A stretch of DNA of 64,000 nucleotides, from NCBI RefSeq assembly GCF_029867415.1, contig NC_081180.1, positions 23,088,808 through 23,152,807 on the forward strand, in the 5' to 3' direction. This document shows positions 32,290 through 44,053 of the stretch, in pieces (positions within the stretch are counted from its first letter, which is position 1; the number at the start of each line of letters is the position of its first letter). The stretch comes from Vicia villosa (taxonomy: Eukaryota; Streptophyta; Magnoliopsida; Fabales; Fabaceae). The notes beneath the pieces were generated by a model that ran no database searches, was not told where the DNA came from, and was given only the letters and a program-made list of their open reading frames with translations. Made by a program: the position numbers and the translations under genes.

Positions 32290-34915
32290 GTTTTCCCCGC
32301 GATTGGAACCACTACTACGAATAATACATTTCATGACAAAACTTTTACCTCATCCAAAAAAATCGAGGTATTATGCCAAGGCGCACCATGTTTTATTTTT
32401 TTATAAAAATAAAAAAAAAATATTCCCTTGGTTTTTAATATAACTGAGGAGAAAAAAACTCAGAACATGCTTCGAATCACAGTTATTTCAATTTATGTTT
32501 TTATTTGCTTATAAGAGAAAAAAATTCTATCTCTTCGGTTTTCTCAATACCGAGGGATAAAATAATATGAATTTCCTATTAAAACAATTGTAAAACACAT
32601 TTTATCATAATCTTAACTTAGATATTTCTGTCCCCAAACTAATACGCATCATTCTTTGGGATAGATTGAAATTAATATTCTTCTATCTTCGAACAAAATA
32701 TTTTTTTCTTCCCTTGCAATCTATATCAAATAATGGTGTTGATGTTGTATTTTTGGAACTACTCTCTGTTAAAGAATGTTGGAAAAGTTCCCTATGATAG
32801 ATTGCAAGTGCAAAAAATCATTCTTGCTTCCCGGTTAAACAAATAAAATTGTTCTACCTTTGAAAGGATATATGCAACAAAATTTGGAATTGTAAAACTG
32901 ATGATGATGAATCTGGATTTTTTTTAAGTATTTTGTGTATACAATGTAATGTTTTAAAAAAATTAAAATAAATATTATTCACCTCGGTGTTCTTCTAAAA
33001 CCAAGAGACTTACATATTTTATTTTATTCTATTTAAAAAAGAAAATATGTTTCCCCTCTATTTTTTTAATAAAAACTGAGGGAATATGTTACACAGCTAC
33101 AACAATGAATCTCTACCTTGCATTCTTAAAAGAGCAATGCTCAAAATATTGCCTAAACATCAATCCACAACATATTATCTATATTCACCACTATATATCT
33201 TTCTTGTGAAAGCATTTGTCTTGATAACATTTGCTCAAGATAATGAAATTTTAGAACTTAAAGAAGCTTGAAAAATTTCTCTATGATGAATTGCAAGTAC
33301 AAAAAAAAAAAACATTTCCAATGTATAGAACTAATAACTCCTTACTTGGAGTAAATTGCTCCTTAGAAGTTGATTGCGTGCAATCCAAAGAACTTTAAAA
33401 TAATAAGCACAAAATGTATCCAATGGGATCTGGATTACAGCAAAGATGTGTTGTTCTCCAAGAATAACAGCTACTATGATAATGCTACATTTATTGTAAT
33501 AATGTAATTTAATATTCTGTGTAAATATTTTAATGTTAAGAAAACTTATACACATCGATTTTCTAATGAAACCGAGGGGTAAATATTTTTTACCTTGGTT
33601 TTTGGCATGGTAATTGAGGATATTCGTCCTTAAACAAATTTGTGTCGTCCATTTCATGAGTATCAACGCTCAAGACACTTAGATTAGTGATCCACGTGAA
33701 ACCTAACAGACATCCATTATAAAGGCATTCTAAATATAAAAAATTGTTAATGAAATATAAAACATAAAAGTTTTGAAACGTAAAAAACTTGGTAAAGTTC
33801 TATACGATGGATTGCAAGAGCAGAAAATAAATTGTGTTTAAGGTATGGCTATTCATGATACAATTCGTGAGAAAACTAAACTGAACGTAACCATAGTAAA
33901 AGTTCACTCGAGCTGAACCAAAATGTTTCAATTTACTAAGAACCGTAACGAACCAAAATCATTGGTTTGATATACTGTTTTGGAATTCTGAACTGTACTA
34001 AACCGTTAAAAGACAATTTTTCTCAAACCGAATTGTTTATTAAAGAACCGAATCGTTAAACTATTTTTCAGTTTAAAATAAATTAGTTTGTTTTAAGTAT
34101 TTTCATTTTCAGTTTTGGTTCAGTTCGGATTCAGTTTCAATTCCGTTTGATTCTAAAAATGTTTGTGCATTATGGTTTGATTCACTAACCAAACATAGCG
34201 ATTCAGTTATTTAAACTTCAGTTCGGTTCGGTTTGATGGTTCAGTTTAGTTCTTGGATTTTTTTAACAACCCTAGTTTAAGGTTCGTGTTTTTCAATAAT
34301 CATTTTTTGTGGTGTTCTTCAATAATCATATATTCATTCATTTAACTAACTCTTTTCTTGTTTTACATCATAAACAAATAAATACAAAAGAGATCTGGAA
34401 TATATTGCATCCAACATTTTATCTTCGTCGACATTTCAATGAAACGAGGATCCAACATCTAATCTTCACCAACAATGATGATGATGAATCAGATTAAAAA
34501 ATTTATATATATTTACAAAAATATTATGTGTAAACAATGTAATATTATGGGTAAAAAAATTAATTTATTAACATTTTGTAGTTTGCAACGAGTTTAAAAA
34601 AATATAAATCATACCCCTCAGTGTTATTGATAAACTAAGAGGCATGATGCGCTAGTTTTGAAAATATTAAAAGTATAGAAGTTGAGTTTCGAACTCATGT
34701 GCATAAACATTTTCCCCTCAGTATTTTAAATATCGGGGTATAAAGTTGATACTTTTCATGACGCCCTTCATAACTTCGTTTCTGTAGCCAAAATTAAATG
34801 CATTTCGCGTCCGAGATAAAATGTGTTATTTATAGTAGTTAACTACCAACCGAGATAAATACTAAACTTTCACCTCAAGTCTAAAAGAAATCGAGATATA
34901 AAGTTGTGTGTGATA
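32290..34915. mobile_element. decayed CACTA-like element with internal repeats
   Basis: Short inverted motifs of the form CCTCGGT..AAACCGAGGG recur at about 32415-32450, 32535-32560, 32980-33010, 33058-33080, 33555-33600, 34615-34640 and 34720-34735, as in the subterminal regions of plant CACTA elements. A 40-bp phrase ending GATTGCAAG recurs at about 32778, 33265 and 33788, so a unit of roughly 500 bp seems repeated. No clear CACTA ends and no transposase were found. The right edge is where the PR-10 flank resumes at about 34920. Confidence 0.4.
33844..34274. mobile_element. 431-bp hAT-like non-autonomous element
   Basis: Ends TATGGCTATTCATG and, inverted, TAGGGTTGTTAAAA; 8-bp duplication GTTTAAGG at 33836-33843 and 34275-34282. 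The interior is full of AACCGAA/TTCGGTT motifs. No ORF. Confidence 0.85.
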
Positions 34916-35082
34916 TAAAGTTGCATTAAGGTTTTGATTATTGATAGGTGAAATAATACAAACTACAAAGATACCAAACCTCAAAGTTCAGAACCAAAAG
35001 AAACAGACACTTTATTAGCATTAAAAGATAACTTGTATTAAGGAGATAGCAACAAAGCTAGAAAAGGACAGTAATGATAGTA
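34916..35082. repeat. 3' flank of PR-10 gene C
   Basis: Matches the 3' flanks of genes B and E (ATTATTGATAGGTGAAAT, CCAAACCTCAAAGTTCAGAA). It will include the 3' untranslated region. Confidence 0.7.
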
Positions 35083-35559
35083 TCAGTTGTAATTAGGATT
35101 GGCCAAAACGAAACCCTCAATGGCTTTGAAAAGAGCATCACTCTTAGCCTTGCCTTCCTCAACTTCCTTTTCAATAGGCTTAGCATCTCCTTTGGTGTGA
35201 TATTTAACAGTCATCTTCCCAACAGATCCTCCATTTGGACCTTCAAACAATTTGGCCTCAAATGATATCTTCTCAACAATGTCCGATATACTGAATCCTC
35301 CAACTATACTGTAATTATATTCAAACTTTGCATCATCAATGGTTTCAATTTTGTGCAACACATACAAAGTTTGTCCTCCTTCAACGAAAGTGATCTTCTT
35401 TACGGTTCCAGGGCCACCATTTCCTTCAACGATTTCAACAGTTTTGATGGAATCAACCACCTTTGGAACGATGACATCTGCATCATGCACGACAGCTTTG
35501 AATAACTTAGCAGGTGCAACTGTAGAAGTGGTATCATTCTCAAATATGAAAATACCCAT
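35083..35559 (-). CDS. PR-10 / Bet v 1 family protein (array gene C), intronless
   Basis: 158 residues, [20 protein letters not shown]. Glycine-rich loop EGNGGPGT at 45-52 intact. Particular to this copy are IFENDTT at the start, [20 protein letters not shown] in place of GGFGISD, and [13 protein letters not shown] at the end. Open frame without an intron. It is the only array member outside the two A-B/D-E segments. Role as for gene A: small cytosolic stress protein with a hydrophobic ligand pocket, ligand unknown. TATA box 120 bp upstream. Confidence 0.95.
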   Translation of the reverse strand: MGIFIFENDTTSTVAPAKLFKAVVHDADVIVPKVVDSIKTVEIVEGNGGPGTVKKITFVEGGQTLYVLHKIETIDDAKFEYNYSIVGGFSISDIVEKISFEAKLFEGPNGGSVGKMTVKYHTKGDAKPIEKEVEEGKAKSDALFKAIEGFVLANPNYN

Positions 35560-35678
35560 AATACTTATTGATTTGATAATATGACAATGATGAAGTTGTA
35601 AAGTAAAGAGGAGTTTCAGAAGAAGATAGTACTAGTATTAGTGTGTCTGTTGGTGTATATTGAGCATAGGAAAGGTTT

Positions 35679-35687
35679 GTATTTATA
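35679..35687 (-). promoter_or_regulatory. TATA box of PR-10 gene C
   Basis: TATAAATAC on the minus strand, 120 bp before the ATG, with GGCAGAGTGCC upstream as in genes A and D. Confidence 0.75.
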
Positions 35688-35821
35688 GGCACTCTGCCTT
35701 CTTTGCCTACCTCAATTTATTCCCCGGCTGTCAGCGTGAATTCTTTGACTCACCGTCACAGTTCGTGGCACATTGTTTTTATTTTTCCATTATTGTATAC
35801 ACACGACACACTTTTATTTTA

Positions 35822-36000
35822 GGTAAATTCTTAGGTACTCATGATAAGTAGTTAGGTACCAGTACCTGTAAATTAATTAAAAAAATTAATTTATATTAAA
35901 ATAAAAATAATTTAAAAGATAACATGACAATGAATAATTTTGTTTGATTGGATGAGGATACCAATATTCAACAAAACTAAAGGATACCGGAGTGTTCACC
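35822..36000. mobile_element. 179-bp Mutator-like MITE
   Basis: Inverted ends GGTAAATTCTTAGGTACTC and GGTGAACACTCCGGTATCC; perfect 9-bp duplication TTTATTTTA at 35813-35821 and 36001-36009, the size made by Mutator-like transposases. It lies in the upstream flank of gene C; genes A and D lack it at the same place (about 20710 and 39150). Confidence 0.9.
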
Positions 36001-36009
36001 TTTATTTTA

Positions 36010-37052
36010 TATCAACATTCATATACTGCTATATCTGTTTTCAATTATTTTAATAATGTGTCAAATTCAGCAATTGTGTGCTGTTTGTGAATTAAATTAT
36101 ATTCAGAGATAAAACATTATATTCAGAGATAAAACAATAACCATGAGAAATATAGGATGACATTTTATATGGACGGAAATTTTTGATGCCCTTCCAGAGG
36201 GGGTAAAAAAAACTTTTTTAATTCATATTTTAATTTTTAATTTAATATTTTTATTTAGAGTTCAATCATTGCTAAAAAAATTTAATGTGTGAGATAAAGA
36301 ACAATTTCAATCAGACAAATGACTTAAAACAATAAAAATAATAATAGGTGAGAACACAAGAAGTTTAGTTATCAAGTTCTATCAAATGATTTTACCTATG
36401 AAAGAGAGTAGTTTTCTAATTCACTATAGTTCAAAAGTTATTACAATAGATTACAATGAGTTATAAGAAAATAGTCTTTCAAGTTCTCAAGAATAAACAG
36501 TATTTTCTATTCAAATATTTTCCAATCTTTTTATTTCAATATAAGAATCACACAAACTCAAGGTGTTTAGAAGTGTTTCTCAATCTCTCTTAAATACCTT
36601 CAAAGGTTTCTCAAATTGCAAGAACACATTCTTAAAAAAATTTCCCATCTCTAAATTTACCACTAGGATTCTCAAACTCCTCATAATGTCTTCTACTATC
36701 AGAATTCTAAAGGTTATATAATTATTGAAACCCTATAGATCTATGACAAGGCCAAAATATAGTTCATAAATAAATGGATCTATAAATTAAAACAACGAAG
36801 TCTAATACACGTTAATCAAAAAAACTAGACCCCAGCTCTTACAAATCGAATTGCTGCCGATCCACTGTCGCTGTGCCACCACTGGCAATGATGTCAGCCG
36901 TATTTCTTGTTTCTACAATTTCAAAACATGTTTCATTTCGCTTCATCTCTTAAGGTTTTCTGACATATTTATGTTATGCGTGATGGATATAATAAATAGT
37001 CTAATTGCCTATATCTTATTGTCAGAGGTTTCCACTTAAAAGTTTCTCACAT
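36010..37052. other. intergenic, no gene seen
   Basis: The first 130 bp are diverged PR-10 upstream flank (TGTGCTGTTTGTGAATTAAA). The rest is AT-rich, unrecognised sequence. From about 36830 the base composition becomes more even, leading into the plastid-derived piece. Confidence 0.5.
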
Positions 37053-37179
37053 TGACGACAGCCATGCACCACCTGTGTCCGCATTCCCGAAGGCACTCCT
37101 CTCTTTCAAGAGGATTTGCGGCATATCAAACCCTGATAAGGTTCTTCGCTTTGCATCGAATTAAACCACATGATTCACC
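37053..37179 (-). pseudogene. rrn16: plastid 16S rDNA fragment in the nucleus (NUPT)
   Basis: On the plus strand it reads as the complement of small-subunit rRNA: GACGACAGCCATGCACCACC, CCCGAAGGCAC, GGTAAGG-like, TTCTTCGCTTTGCATCGAAT, TAAACCACATG. These are hallmark conserved 16S segments, and the CTCTCTTTCAAGAGGAT helix looks plastid, not mitochondrial. Compared with what I recall of plastid 16S, the differences are nearly all G-to-A or C-to-T. Only about 127 bp, so it is not functional. Confidence 0.85.
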
Positions 37180-37299
37180 AAATAGGATACTTAACGTATC
37201 CCCCAAATTTTCTTATCAGTTGTTACTTGTTTTTTAAAACGTGTACTATATGTGATGATTATAAATTTTTTGTTGGGATTAACGGAGTGGATGGTTGCA

Positions 37300-37430
37300 A
37301 GTGTTGGATGTAAGTGTGAGTAGTTAAAGTCCCACATTGTCTATAAATGAGTCTTCTCTCTTATAAATTTAACATTTCATTCATTTATAGACAATGTGGA
37401 ACTTTAATCACTCACACTTGCACCTAACAT
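37300..37430. repeat. inverted repeat with about 50-bp arms
   Basis: Arms 37313-37351 and 37380-37419 pair over AAGTGTGAGT..GTCCCACATTGTCTATAAA with few mismatches, and weaker pairing extends outwards (TGTTGGATG against CACCTAACA). The spacer is about 28 bp. It is probably a MITE or a foldback relic; no duplication was identified. Confidence 0.75.
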
Positions 37431-37625
37431 TCTTCTCCACTAGTGTGAGTCCCCCACATTCTATAATAAGATCCAATACTTAATCCAACTCCCACTCCTC
37501 CACCAAGCGGAACCACACTGATACTACTGTTGGGGAGTCCGGAAGAGTTTGAAGCATTATCGGGACCAATGCTCCATAACAATTAGGTGAAGATGTAGCG
37601 TCTTTCTCTCTTGTGGTCCTGAAGC
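37431..37625. other. unassigned spacer
   Basis: Includes another CTAGTGTGAGTCCCCCACATT near 37440, related to the inverted repeat arm. Otherwise not recognised. Confidence 0.4.
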
Positions 37626-37876
37626 ATGGTCTCATTGGTGCTCCCGACTTCCCTTGAACTCCCCAACCGAAACTTCAACATAAATATTTTCAATCAAACC
37701 CAACAACATGTTCATGAGATTTATGATCTTTTGGAGCCCTTTCAACCCGTGCAGGAGGTTTTTGATGTGTGCAGATGGATCAAGGTTGCTGATAAACAGT
37801 TCACGGTTAAATCGAGTTATGGTGTTGTTGCTGCTTGTTCCGAATCACTTATGTGGTATGGTTCAATCGGAACTGC
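37626..37876 (+). pseudogene. possible LINE reverse-transcriptase C-terminal fragment
   Basis: An 83-codon open stretch with RWIKVADKQFTVKSSYGVV, which resembles the region before the zinc-binding end of plant non-LTR RTs (Trp ... Phe-Thr-Val-Lys-Ser-x-Tyr). It is cut at about 37877 where the PR-10 unit begins. No other LINE part is present, so this rests on one motif. Confidence 0.35.
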
Positions 37877-38428
37877 TCTCAAAATTCAATTGCACAGTAG
37901 GAGTTTATCCAAATTAACCAGACTGTTATACAACAAAGTTTCTATACCAAACTTATGAATTTAATAATGAGAGATGGAGATGTTACTATTTTCAACTAGA
38001 TTCAAACTCATCCAATCTTTTCATATGCTGCTATCATAGAATTCACTTGTCCCAAAATAACTACATGAACCACCAAATCCTTACAACCAAAACTCCTTAA
38101 AACAGCACGACCTTCAAATTAAATGATATGTGATATATATAGACAAAAGTACTAAATAAATCAATAACTTAAATCAAACTCTAAATTCCTGCCAAATGAT
38201 TTTTTCATTAAAAAAATAGGTGAATTTTAAAAGGAGACTTCTCCAAAAACTATTAAGTTGTCGATTATCGATAAAGTGAGATACAAATTACAAAGTACCA
38301 AACCTCAAAGTTCAAAAGCAAAAGTAACAAACAAGACAGCAGAACACATTATTACATTGAAAGCTAACTTGTATTAAGTAAACAACAACAAAGCTAGAAA
38401 TGAAGGACAGTGGTGTTGTATTACATCA
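37877..38428. repeat. 3' flank of PR-10 gene D, shared with gene A
   Basis: Matches 19491-19974 with one extra stretch near 38140-38220. No separate gene; includes the gene D 3' untranslated region. Confidence 0.8.
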
Positions 38429-38905
38429 TCAGTTGTAATTAGGATTTTCCAAAACGTAACCTTCAATGGCTTTGAAAAGAGCATCGCTCTTAGCCTTGCC
38501 TTCCTCAACTTCCTTTTCAATGGGTTTAGCATCTCCTTTAGTGTGATATTTAACCCTCATTTTCCCAACGGATCCTCCATTTGGACCTTCAAACAATTTG
38601 GCCTCAAATGATATCTTCTCAACTATGTCCGATATACCGAATCCTCCAACTATACTGTAATTATATTCAAACTTTGCATCGTCAATGGCTTCTACTTTAT
38701 GCAACACATACAAGGTTTGTCCTCCTTCAACGAAAGTGATCTTCTTGACAGTGCCAGGACCACCATTTCCTTCAACAATTTCAACAGTCTTGATTGAATC
38801 AACAACCTTTGGAACGATGACATCAGCGTCATGCACCACAGCTTTGAAGAGCTTGGCAGGAGCGACGGTAGAGGTGGTATCATTCTCATATGTGAAAATA
38901 CCCAT
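38429..38905 (-). CDS. PR-10 / Bet v 1 family protein (array gene D), intronless
   Basis: 158 residues from [12 protein letters not shown] to [13 protein letters not shown]. The open frame extends 31 codons further upstream, to 38998, but I start at 38905: this is where all paralogues start, and the TATA box at 39010-39018 would put the cap site downstream of, or at, the extra codons. EGNGGPGT at 45-52 intact. Differences include [12 protein letters not shown] and VLENPNYN. No intron. It is the counterpart of gene A in the second segment copy. Confidence 0.95.
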   Translation of the reverse strand: MGIFTYENDTTSTVAPAKLFKAVVHDADVIVPKVVDSIKTVEIVEGNGGPGTVKKITFVEGGQTLYVLHKVEAIDDAKFEYNYSIVGGFGISDIVEKISFEAKLFEGPNGGSVGKMRVKYHTKGDAKPIEKEVEEGKAKSDALFKAIEGYVLENPNYN

Positions 38906-39009
38906 AATGCTTATTGATTTGATAATATGGTAATGAAGTTGTAAAAAGGAGTTTGAGAAGAAGATAGTATGTATAGTATTATTGTGTATAATGAGCATAG
39001 AAAAGATTT

Positions 39010-39018
39010 CTATTTATA
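39010..39018 (-). promoter_or_regulatory. TATA box of PR-10 gene D
   Basis: TATAAATAG on the minus strand, 105 bp before the ATG; same upstream GGCAGAGTGCC. Confidence 0.75.
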
Positions 39019-39239
39019 GGCACTCTGCCTTCTTTGCCGACTATAATTTATTCCCCTGCTGCTAGCGCGACTTTGTGGACTCACCGTCACAGTTTTTTTT
39101 TTTATTTTTCTATTAACAAACAACCATTATTATATATACACACAACACACTTTTATTTCATGCTTCTAGATAATAATCAATTTCAACATTTGCGTTCTGT
39201 TTGTTTGCATCCAATGTTGTGAATTAGATGACATTCATA

Positions 39240-40040
39240 CACTACAAAAAATTTAACTTATAGCAAAAACACAATTTCATAGATAAAGGTTGCAAAACCG
39301 TGGGTATATGCCATAAAACCTATACCGATTAATATTTTGTTCCGGGATATCTATGAAAAGTTTCGGTTCCAATAGCCTAAAGCTACGGAATTTTAAGGTT
39401 GTTGGACAAAATCTCAAATATATACCCACACTATAATAAATTAATTCTCCCACGCATTTTTCTGTTGATATAGCATTGGAAAACATATTTTTTAATTATA
39501 TTAAAATTTTAATAAATCTCACAAACATCTCAAACTAACAAAGTATGTTAAAACACCAAAATAGAGTCACCTAAGTAAATCTCTCAAAATTGATGATATT
39601 CCAAATAACTTAGAGTATCGCAAAATCGGTATAAACTTAAAAAAAATAATATGACAACCTTTGTAACAAGCATATTCATTATTGAGTTTGACAAGATGTT
39701 GGATCTCACTCATACGTATCCTCTGGTGCGATGAAGAACTCAAGACTACGTAGTTCTTAATAGAAAAGAATTGTGTTTGGTTGATTTTAGTGAACGATGC
39801 TAAGATCGCATTTTAGCAGTTAAACATTGTTTGTATGCTCGCGCGTGGGAGCTAGGCTTAAGCGTTTGTTTGTATTGTGGTAGAATAGATAAAATATGTT
39901 CGCTTATGAAATGCTTGGAGTCACGCTAGGGCAGAAAAAAAGAAGTTTAATGAGTTGAGATTGTTTTTAAATGGGAGATGAGTATTTGAAAGGCAATCTA
40001 TATGTACTCAAGAAAAAAGGAGCATACGCCGAACTAGTTC
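39240..40040. mobile_element. CACTA-like end and unassigned insert in the D-E segment
   Basis: Where the flank shared with gene A stops (GACATTCATA) the sequence becomes CACTACAAAAAATTTAAC, a typical CACTA terminus. No matching right end was found. 39240-39650 is AT-rich, and 39660-40040 is not recognised. The shared sequence resumes at about 40040. It may be a truncated CACTA element plus another insertion. Confidence 0.45.
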
Positions 40041-41709
40041 TTTCATCCCTTTTGTTGCGAAAAGTATTTGATATGAATCTAATTAAAATCCCTTATCCCT
40101 TGCGGGAGACGAGTACTAGAAATGCAAGTTATACAGCAGGTATCCAAGTACTCAAAGAAAAGAGGGTCATATGTCTAACTAGTCCTTTTTCGTCCGAATG
40201 GGAATGAATTAGATTCAATTGTATTATTATGTTTTGAGAGGGAGACGAGTACTCAAAATGCAAGATATACAACAAGTATTCGAAACGCCTAACTAGTTCT
40301 TTTTCGTCCATTTTTATTAAGAAAAAGATTTGTAAACGTTTTTTATTAAGCGATAAAAGAACTTGGTGTTGGTCATAGGGGAAGGAAAAGATTGAGAAAA
40401 TTACACTTCCAATGATAGAAACCATAGGGAAAAGAAAAGATTGAGAAAATTTCTTTTTTAGAACTAGAAATCAAGAAATCGAAACGTGTATATGGTAACA
40501 AGAAGAAGAATCAAGGACATACATCAAGGGAAACTAAAGTAAATAAATTGAGAAAAGAGAAAGAGAATTAGAACGAGAACGAGAAAATGCAGCGGAAAGA
40601 TTGTTTAAGGTGGATACCAGATTAACTCTGATACCATGTTAGGAAACATGACATCCATGAAAGGTGGGAGAGAAAAGCTTCAAACTCATTATATTGATCA
40701 AGATAAAATATTACATATGAGTATAAAGTTATTACATTTGCCTACACTTAGGCAATTTATAGTTACTAAAAGACTAGTAACTAACTATGAAACATGGACA
40801 CCGCAACACGACACGGACAAGGGATCTCCGACACCGATATGTCAAAAATGTAGGATACCGGCAATGCTATAATATATGTCATAGTATTTAAGATTCATTT
40901 ATTTATCTAATATCAAAAATAATTAACAATATTCTAATTAAAATTAATGTCTTTGATTCTTCATTGATAACATTATTTCAATACATGTTTAACCCTTTTA
41001 ATCGAGTGTTAGATTTGTCTAGAAAATCTATAAAGTGGGTTGAGGAAAAGAAAAACATGATTTTTGTAAAAAAAAAATAAAAATTGTCTGAATCATCGGA
41101 CACGTGTTATATGAATGTCATATGGGTATCGATGCCGATTAAAAATATGTCGAAACAAAGGAAAAAAAATAAACTTATTTGATTTTTCTTACACGTGCTG
41201 TTCGGATGTCATACAAATGTCGGACACTGCAACACATATATTTCTAGAGGTGTTTGTGCTTCATAGTTTATAGATACTCACTCATAGCTATTTCCTATAT
41301 CTCTAATAATATCATATCAAGATTCTTAAGAAAGAGGCAAATTGGAATGAAATCCAAAGAGACCTCAAAATCCTACATCTTGGTTTAACGGTACTTCAGA
41401 AAAACAACATTCAGTTTAGATTGTAGAAGAAAGCCTAGTTTGTGGGCATACTGAGAAAAAAAATTACAAGGGCAGTAACAAATATGTGATGATTATAAAC
41501 TTTACAAAAGCTACTAAATTCAACAACAAAAGTATTATATAGGATATGCTTTCATTTTGCATTAAGTTGTTGATTATTGATAAGGTGAAATACAAATATG
41601 CCAAACCTCAAAGTTCAGAACCAAAAGAACAGACACTTTATTACATTGGAAGAAAACTTGTGTATTAAGACAGCAACAAAGCTAGCTAGCAAGAACAGTA
41701 ACGATAGTA
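40041..41709. repeat. D-E spacer, paralogue of the A-B spacer without its two insertions
   Basis: Matches 20890-22291 plus 27215-28324. At about 40262 there is no solo LTR, and at 40720-40735 (AGTATAAAGTTATTACATTT) there is no Tork-type element: both are empty sites. No gene seen. Confidence 0.85.
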
Positions 41710-42186
41710 TCAGTTGTAGTTAGGATTTGCCAAAACGTAACCTTCAATGGCTTTGAAAAGAGCATCACTCTTAGCCTTGCCTTCCTCAACTTCCTTTTCT
41801 ATGGGCTTAGCATCTCCTTTGGTGTGATATTTAACCGTCATCTTCCCAACGGATCCTCCATTTGGACCTTCAACCAATTTGGCCTCAAATGATATCTTCT
41901 CAACTATGTCTGATATACCGAATCCTCCAACTATACTGTAATTATATTCAAACTTCGTATCATCAATAGCTTCAATTTTGTGCAACACATACAAGGTCTG
42001 TCCTCCTTCAACGAAAGTGATCTTCTTGATGGTTCCAGGGCCACCATTTCCTTCAACGATTTCAACAGTTTTGATGGAATCAACAACCTTAGGAACAATG
42101 ACATCAGCATCATGCACCACAGCTTTGAATAACTTAGCAGGTGCAACAGTAGAAGTGGTATCATTCTCATATGTGAAAATACCCAT
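41710..42186 (-). CDS. PR-10 / Bet v 1 family protein (array gene E), intronless
   Basis: 158 residues, [20 protein letters not shown] to [21 protein letters not shown] at 45-52; specific changes GTIKKITF and IDDTKFEYN. Open frame, no intron. Counterpart of gene B in the second segment copy, although its N-terminus (APAKLF) is closer to A, C and D than to B. Expected role as for gene A. The promoter differs slightly, with a TATAAACA box 101 bp upstream. Confidence 0.95.
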   Translation of the reverse strand: MGIFTYENDTTSTVAPAKLFKAVVHDADVIVPKVVDSIKTVEIVEGNGGPGTIKKITFVEGGQTLYVLHKIEAIDDTKFEYNYSIVGGFGISDIVEKISFEAKLVEGPNGGSVGKMTVKYHTKGDAKPIEKEVEEGKAKSDALFKAIEGYVLANPNYN

Positions 42187-42286
42187 AATGCTTATTGATA
42201 ATGAAGTTGTAAACAGGTGTATGAGAAGAAGAAGATAGTATGTATGTATGTTGGTGTGTGTGATTTATGAGCATTGCATAGCTTTG

Positions 42287-42294
42287 TGTTTATA
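42287..42294 (-). promoter_or_regulatory. TATA box of PR-10 gene E
   Basis: TATAAACA on the minus strand, 101 bp before the ATG, with GACTGCC upstream. Confidence 0.65.
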
Positions 42295-43541
42295 GGCAGT
42301 CAGCCTTGTATGCCGACCTGAATTTATTCCGCTGCTCCATGTGTGAATTTGTTTATACAAAAAGCTGTTGGCCCAATGTTTCTATTTTTATATTCAAATT
42401 TTTATGATAGGAGCATTCAAATTCAAAGAAGTGCGGCAGATGAAATTCAACAATAGTATACTGTTTGTTTAGATCGAATCTCATGAGTTAAATGACGAAG
42501 CAGAAACAAATAATAAACAAAGAAACATACCAATGCGACGGTGTTTTATGTGGACTCATTTATTTTACACCTTTCGAGAAAGAAAAAAAACTATTAATTT
42601 ATTTGTTTTATATTTTAAATTAAATTTTAATATAATAAAGAATGAAGTGGTATTAAAGATCGAGAGGAAAAAAAATTAAATTTTAAGTTAAATATGTTTT
42701 TTCTATAGAAGATGAAATATGTTTTAATTATTATTAATTTTTTAATTTTTTTGTATTTATTATATATTTTTCGTTCAGAATTGAAAATGATCGGTAAAAT
42801 AATGAGGTAATGTTTTGGTGTGGTGGATTGTGTTTCTAGTACGGTGGAGAAAGAGTGACCTTCAATGTTACTCCAACGCTCAAGTCACTAAGGAAGTAAA
42901 AAGTAATTGAGAGTGAAAATAGATTTGGATCATATCTTTTTCCTCAAGTGGGGTACCTTATATACGAAAGTTAGTTAAGAAGTTTCAAGCATGGATCAGG
43001 CGTGGGGCTTTCTCTTATTAAGTTTTTGGTTCGCCCAGAACAGTTGCCACCAAAACTTTTTGTGGCATGGCAGCAAAAATTCTTTCAAAGAACTAGGTCG
43101 TGTTCCTCGTTTTGAGGTCACTAGTTTGAGAAACGAATCAAATAGGGAACAAGTGTATTAAATATTAATCTTACCATTGAGACGTTTTGCAAGATCATTT
43201 TGACTCATATCCCTAGGTTTCTCGACTAGGACATGGCGCCTCATCCTAAGATGTTCAAGTGCACTCAAATGATATTGTATTTTTGACGTGAAATTCAATT
43301 GTTGTTTCTCGTCTCCTTATTTTCTTTCATCCTGGGCCATTGAATGGCTCTATGTGTTCCCCTATATAAGGGTCACTTAGTGTTTCAAACACTCTTTTCA
43401 TCTTTTGTGCAACCCTTAAGTTTCCACTCTGCTACAAACTCTAATTGTTTTCTCTGAGCTCCGACGACACCCGTTTTATCAACCCTTTTCCACCTTTGGG
43501 CCCTTTATTTCCTAGTTCATCGCAACCTCGTAGTCACCTTT
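42295..43541. repeat. upstream flank of gene E and duplication block
   Basis: 42295-42760 matches the flank of gene B; 42558-43500 matches 14364-15325. A TATATAAG near 43362 followed by a CT-rich leader parallels the promoter-like stretch at 15213. No open frame follows. Confidence 0.8.
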
Positions 43542-44053
43542 CACTACAAGAAACAAGTTGTCTTGCCAGGAATTTATGCTAGGGGTTAAACCCCGGACAA
43601 ATTACAATGCATTGCTTGGGGTTAAACTCATTGCACAATGCAAAAAATAAATAATAAATAAATAAAGAGCTTAGGAGGTGTATTCCCTCACTAAAAAAAC
43701 AAGTGTACGAGGGGTGACCCCTCGCAACACCGGAGGATGAAAATGGAAAATTTTGAATTGCACATTGCGAAGGGTTACCCTACGTGTAAAACAACAGTGC
43801 AAACTTAATTTTACTTGGGGAAACAACTACCATGGAGAAGATACGCCTTTTTAGGTGAGGAAGTGACCTCTTTGACATGTGCAGCATTTGCAAGGGGTGT
43901 GTGAATATATGTGCTTGCAAGTATAAAGTTGATAATTCCTCAAAAGATCATTTTTGAAGTGAAATTCTGGTGACAGCAGACTCAGATGTCATATATGGAT
44001 GTCATGACATCTGATCTAACATTATAAAAACAGACAAGATAGGAATACAAATT
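43542..44053. mobile_element. CACTA-like end followed by unassigned sequence
   Basis: CACTACAAGAAACAAGTTG at 43542 is a typical CACTA terminus and is followed by GGGGTTAAACCCC and GGGGTGACCCCTC inverted motifs, which look subterminal. The other end is not seen; the copia LTR at 44054 cuts the sequence. Confidence 0.5.

Noticed and set aside
38906..38998. 31-codon N-terminal extension of PR-10 gene D
   Set aside because: No other PR-10 protein here has it, and the TATA box at 39010-39018 leaves no room to transcribe its start codon.
39660..40040. tRNA or small RNA gene in the less AT-rich stretch
   Set aside because: I found no cloverleaf, no A/B box pair and no recognised small RNA.
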